DNA from: Lentisphaeria bacterium
GTDB taxonomy: Bacteria; Verrucomicrobiota; Lentisphaeria; JABSQK01; UBA12247
DNA length: 7,792 nucleotides
Direction of reading: 5' to 3'
Assembly: GCA_003477185.1 (NCBI GenBank)
Contig: DMTJ01000408.1
Location: 1 to 7,792, forward strand
Made by a program: the position numbers and the translations under genes. Positions 1 through 6,100 of the stretch are shown here, piece after piece (position 1 is the stretch's first letter; every line of letters begins with the position of its first letter). The notes beneath the pieces are model-generated. The model did no database searches, was not told where the DNA came from, and worked only from the letters and a program-made list of their open reading frames with translations.

Positions 1-103
1 CGCCAACGGCGACGATATGGCAGCCAAGATGACGGCTCTGGCTGGCACGCCGGGCGTCCGCTATGTCGAGCCGAACTACATCCTCACGGCATCTGCATTC
101 CCG
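1..103 (+). other. C-terminal end of an inhibitor I9-type propeptide
   Basis: Residues 1-34 precede the mature protease. The motif GVRYVEPNYIL (residues 18-28) is the typical last strand of I9/subtilisin propeptides, which fold the protease, inhibit it and are then cleaved off. The cleavage point is probably in the short stretch before NDPRFDELWGL, near bases 86-104. The rest of the propeptide and the signal peptide lie upstream of the window. The motif is seen directly; the propeptide role is family knowledge. Confidence 0.75.
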
Positions 104-3100
104 AACGACCCACGCTTCGACGAGCTCTGGGGCCTGCATAATACGGGCCAGACCGGTGGCATTGATGATGCCGATATTGACGGGCCCGAGATCTGGGACC
201 AAAACACCGGCTCACGCGACGTGATTGTCGGCATTATTGACACTGGCGTGGACTATAATCATGAAGACCTGGCCGCAAACATGTGGACCAACCCAGGGGA
301 AACACCTGGAAATGGGATAGACGATGATGGCAACGGCCTGGTAGACGACGTTTATGGTTGGGATTGGGTCGACAATGACAATGATCCCGTATCCGAAGAC
401 GTAGGCGTCCATCACGGGACCCATGTCGCTGGTACGGTCGGTGCCGTTGGTGACAATGGCGTCGGCGTAACTGGCGTGAGCTGGAATGTCCAGCTGATGG
501 CCCTGCGCTTTCTCGGTGCCAATGGCAGTGGTTTGCTCAGCGACGCCATCTCCGCGATAAACTATGCGACGGCCCAGGGGGCGACACTCACGTGTAACAG
601 CTGGGGTGGTGGTGGCTTCTCGCAGGCTATGGTCGATGCGATCGCAGCCGCTGGCGATGCCGGCCAGTTGTTTGTCGCTGCCGCAGGCAACGACGGCAGT
701 GATAATGACGCCAATCCAGCCTATCCAGCCTCCTATGATCTGGACAACATTATTTCAGTGGCTGCGACCAATTCCAGCGATGCCCTTGCAGGCTTTAGTA
801 ACTGGGGCCTGACGACGGTTGATCTTGCTGCGCCGGGTGTGGCCATTCTCAGTACGCAGGCGGGTAACACCTACGGCACGCTGAGCGGTACCTCAATGGC
901 GACACCGCATGTTGCCGGAGCCGCAGCCCTGATTCACGCCGGAAATCCAAATGCGACTTGGGAAGATGTGAAGGCGACGCTGCTGGACAGCACCGATGCC
1001 GTTTCTGCCTTGGATGGTCGCATGGTCACTGGCGGTCGTCTCAATGTTGGCAATGCCTTGGTTGCACCAGCCCGCGGCTTGGTTGCCTATCTGCGCGCTG
1101 ATGACGGCACTTCGCAGAATTCAGGGGCCGACGGCGTCTGGGGATCTGGAGATATTGTGAATGGCGAAGCTGGCTCACAGCAAGGCCAAGCCGAAGATTT
1201 CACCGTGGCTCGCGACTGGTTGAATGGCTGGGAGAATGCAGCGACCCTTCATGGTAGTGTCGCCTTTGCTGATGTCACTGGTGTGCTGTTGCAAGATAAT
1301 GACGGCGATGGAATGCCCGATCTCTGGGAACGCCAGCACGGCCTGGATTGGACCAGCGCCGCGGATGCGCTGACGGACGCAGACTCCGATGGTCTGAATA
1401 ACTGGTATGAATTTCTGTCCGGAACCGACCCCAACCGGGCTGATACTGATTACGATGGCCTCTCAGATGCCGATGAAAGCGCAGACACAGATGCGCTGAC
1501 CAATCTTGAGGAACAGACCCTGGGCACCCATCCAGACGCCATCGATACCGATGACGACGGCTATAATGATGATGTCGAAGTCGCCGCTGGCACCTCTGCC
1601 ACCGACGCATCCACACCGCAACATGCTCGCGCACTCGCTTTACCGACCGCCACCGGCTACTTGGCGATTGCACCCGCGACTGTCACCGCTCTGAGCAGCT
1701 TCACGGTGGAAGCAATGGTCCGACCTGACGCTGTCAACGGCATCATTTTTGCCCGTCGCCTCGGCGCTGGGCGTGCGAACGTCGCGTTGTCTTTGAATGG
1801 CTGGTCCCCAGTTGTCTCCGTCACCCAGTTGGATGGTAGCGCAGTGGTTCTGCCCGTTCCTGGTCGTCGTGCTCTGGCACCACACGCTTGGTCGCACCTT
1901 GGCGCCACGTACGATGAGGCTACCGGCACCCTGAATCTGTACATCAACGGTGACTTGGTTGCCACGACCACAGCCGCTGCATTACTGACCGAAGCCCCCG
2001 GTGCTGTGACTGTGATTGCCGGTGAAGGCTTTACCGGCCAGATGGATGACCTCCGCGTCTGGACGAGTGTTCGCGATGCCGAAATGGCACAGGCTGGCGC
2101 TGCAACGGTTGACGAGGCCGATCCGGCCTTGCTCGCAAACTTCAGCTTTAACGATGGTGGCATCAGCGCCCAGAACGGCCTGCTGAGCGATAGCACGCCT
2201 TGGTTCAACGGCTGGCAAACCGCAGGAACTCTGGTTGGTGCTGCAAACTTTGCCAATGAGGCTGGCAGCGAGCTGACCGACAGCGATACCGATGGTGACG
2301 GCATGCCCAATTGGTGGGAAGTGGCCAACGGACTTGATCCAGCGGATGCGGCCGATGCGACAGCAGACCCTGATGCGGATGACCTTAATAATCTCTACGA
2401 ATTTTGGGCTGGCACCAATCCAAACAATAATGCGTCCATTAACCCCGCTATTTTGGATGGTCGCCTGAACTCCGACGGTGACGCCCTGCTCAACAAAGAA
2501 GAGCAGTTGCACGGGACACGGCCGGATCTGGCTGACACGGATGACGACGGCATCGACGATTCTACAGAAATCAACGCTGGCACGAATCCGCGCTACGCCT
2601 CCAGCCAATTGGCTGATGCCTTGGATGCTGGGCGTGCTCAGGTTGAGCGTAGCCTGGACCTGAGTGTTTCCGGACCAGTGATTCTGCCTAATGGCGCGGC
2701 ACACAACGCTGGTGGCGGAGACTGGACCATTGAGTTCTACGCCCAGTTGGGTGCAGACAAGACCGGTGAGCTGGTTGCCTATGACTTTGGCGGCGGCTTT
2801 CAATACAGAATCGACCTCAATGCAGGCGCTCTGCAGGTGACGGTGACCGACGTCATGTACAATGACCACACCCTCGCAGGGGCAGTGATCAACGACAGCG
2901 ACTGGCATGCGATCGCCGTGGTTTGGGACAGCGCGAATCGCGTGCTCACTGCTTACGTCGACGGACTGGTCTTTAGCGAAGACGATTTTGGTGATGAGCC
3001 GCTCGTGATTGGCAGTGGCAATGGCGCACTCGTCTTTGGCCGCGATTTGGCCGATGGTCGCTTGGACGCGATTCGCAGCTGGTCAGTAGCCCGCAACCAA

Positions 3101-6100
3101 GCAGAAATTGCCGCGAACCGGGCGTATCTGCTACCTGTAGGCGAAGCAGGCCTAGTGGCGGCGTATCATTTTGACGACGCTGGCGAGTCTGCGCAGTCCG
3201 CAACTGCGACGACCGATGAATCCATGGCTATCGCACTGCCTGCTGGTTCGATGACCGCACCGGGCGTAGCAATCTATGGCCAAGGCGTGACCAGTGGTCA
3301 CGACTCTGATAGTGATGGTCTCCCGGATTGGTTCGAAGACCTCTACGGAGAGATGGACGGCAACAGCGATGCGGATGGTGATCTACTGACTGCCCGCTGG
3401 GAGTACTTCGCTAATACCAACCCGACCGAGTCTGATACCGATGGCAACGGCACCAACGATGCCAACGAAGATGCTCTTCCGGTGCAAGCCTACCCAGGGC
3501 AAGGCACGAATATGACCAATCTCGACAAGCAGACGGCCGGCCTCTACCCGTGGTTGCTGAACAATGACGATGACAATAGCATTGCCAATCTCACGACTAC
3601 CCCAGCCGATGACGCAGCCGAACTGGACACTCAGTTTCCTGCAGATCCGACTGCGCCAACCAATCCGGCTGACGCCAGCAGCCAGGAGTACCCGGCGGGT
3701 GCCCTGCAACTAGCAGCGGCCGACTACCTCTCCATTCCAGATAGCTTGGAGCTGGCCAACGGGACCTTTGCCATATCTGCTTGGATCAATCCGACGACTC
3801 TCGCGGAGAGCACCATCCTGCACCGCTCCATTGGTGGGGGCCGCGCGACCTTTGTGCTCGGCTTGACCGCAACCGGGCATCCGTATGTCGGCTATACTGG
3901 TGAAACCACTGGAAGCGTGCAGCAGTTCTACTCCTTGACCCCTGTGGCGGTAAACACATGGACGCAAATTGGTGCCGCATTTGATGGCACCACCCTCACT
4001 CTGTATCGCAATGGCCGGGTTGAGGCTACGAATGATCTGGCAGTCCCCGCCGACCTTGCCGCTACTAGCGGACCTGGTCCGATCACCCTGCGTGCTGGTG
4101 AAGGCTTCACCGGTCAAATCATCGAACTGAGCATCGGTAGCGGTGTCACCGACAGCGACGCCTATGCTGCCTACCTTGATGGCACCGCCGGTGGCAGTGC
4201 CATCCGCCGTTTTGCGTTGAAGGACGGTGGTACTACCGCAGCCAGCGACCTGCACCCGAACGATAATGCCGAAGGCTGGCGTCACGCTGGTATCCCAGTT
4301 GTTCCGCCTGCGTCGGAATGGCGCGTGCTCCATGCCGAAGCGGACCTGCCGCGTTACGACCAGGATGGTGACGGGCTGACCGGCGCTGAGGAAGATTTCT
4401 ACGGCACTCGTCGGGATTCAGCCGACTCCGATGACGACGGAATCACGGATGGCGACGAAGTTGCCCAGGGCTCGCACCCTGCTTACAGCGATTCCGGCTG
4501 GGATCCGGTTGACGATGACAAGCGCATTCGCTCGCGTCACTTGGACCTTGGCCTGTCAGGCCGCGTGACTCTTCCCATGCCCGCACGGTTCGACCGTCAG
4601 GGGGGCAGCTGGACCATCGAAATGTGGGTTGATCCTCAGGCTCCTGGGCAGACTGGTGCCTTGTTCCAACATACGGTGCATCATGTTCGCCAGATGGAAC
4701 TCGGTTTGGACGGCGGCACGCCGTATGTCCTGTTCGAGGATAACCTCGCAGAGCCGCGCGTCTTCCGCGTTGACGGTGCCTTCGCGCTACCGGTCGATCG
4801 CTGGACACACATTGCAGCTAGTTGGAACGCAGCCACTCCGAACCTCACTCTGGTCGTTGACGGCGTCAGTGTGAGCGACTATGTCACTGAGTCAGATGTG
4901 AATGACATTTCCCTCAGCGGCGTGCGTCCGGTCTCTGATCCAACGGCCAACGAGTTCGAGCACGCGGCCTATCTCGGCAGTGTGGGCATGACGGCTCGCG
5001 TAGATGAAGTGCGCGTCTGGCTGACCGCCCTCACTCCTGCGCAGATCGATGCGAATAAGAGCCATGCTGCTCTGACCAACGAGCAGGGCCTTGGTGGACT
5101 CACTGAGCTGCTTGCCCATTATCGGTTCGATGATGGCGGCGGCACGGTAGAAGACCATGCCTGGCCACAACGTGGCGCAGCGGCAACGCCCTTTGCTAGT
5201 CGTGAACTTGGCTCGACAGTGGTCGATGTTTCGGCATCAGTCGTTATTGATGGCGTGACTCTTCCAAACGGGAACATTTCCTTCGCAGACGCCGTGGTTG
5301 CCTACGAGAATGGCAGTCCGGGCACCAACACCCAGACGGACACGTCGCAGGCCCTTGGCTCGCCGGAGCTCTTGGATTCTGGCCGTGCCCGCGGTGCCGT
5401 GTCGCTCGGCATTGGCGGGAGTCTGACGGTTCAGTTTGTTGACAATGTGCTCGTCCCCGACGGGACCAGCGGTGTCGATATTTGGGTTTTCGAAGTCGGC
5501 CGTCTGGTGGAACCTGTCATGGTCGAAATCAGTGCAGATGGTGAGACTTGGGTGGCTGTAGGCTCCACTAGCGGGGCCACCTCCGGGGTAGATATTGATC
5601 CCTTCGTGGCGTCCGATGCGCAGTTTAGCTACTTGCGCCTGACCGATCCAGGTGAAAGCCGAGGCGGGGCCAATGTTCCAGGCGCGGATATTGACGCGAT
5701 CGCTGCCGTTTCGACGGCGCCGGTCATCGTCCCACCGACGGTTTCCTACTCACCGCTAGACTACGTCTTTGCCACGGCGGGTGTCACTCACGTGGGCTCA
5801 GCTGCTCCGCTTCATGGCCAGGGGATGAACCTTACGAACCATGAACTTGGCAACGGCATTCTTGGTGGCGAGCATGTGCTCGACAGCGATGGCAACGGTC
5901 TGCCAGACTGGTTCGAGGCCTTCTACCCAGACAGCACCATCTCGACTAGCGATGAAGACAACGACGGAATTACCGCCCTCTACGAATATCAGAGCGGCCT
6001 GAATCCAACTCTCACAGATACCGACGGCAATGGGACGGCTGACGGCGACGAAGATCCCGACAGTGATGGGCTGACCGTGCTCGAAGAGCAGACCGCTGGC

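Noticed and set aside
1657..2328. A 223-residue open stretch on the minus strand, Ser/Ala/Pro-rich
   Set aside because: It overlaps both the main gene and the other minus-strand stretch, and its low-complexity composition is typical of a reversed coding frame.
1982..2908. A 308-residue open stretch on the minus strand
   Set aside because: It lies opposite the calcium segment and LamG domains of the main gene. Its translation shows no recognisable motif and its frame is open because of the codon bias of the + strand gene. The + strand reading has clear protein families throughout.
3710..4333. A 207-residue minus-strand open stretch
   Set aside because: It is opposite LamG domain 3, with no domain, no convincing ribosome binding site and no matching gene context.
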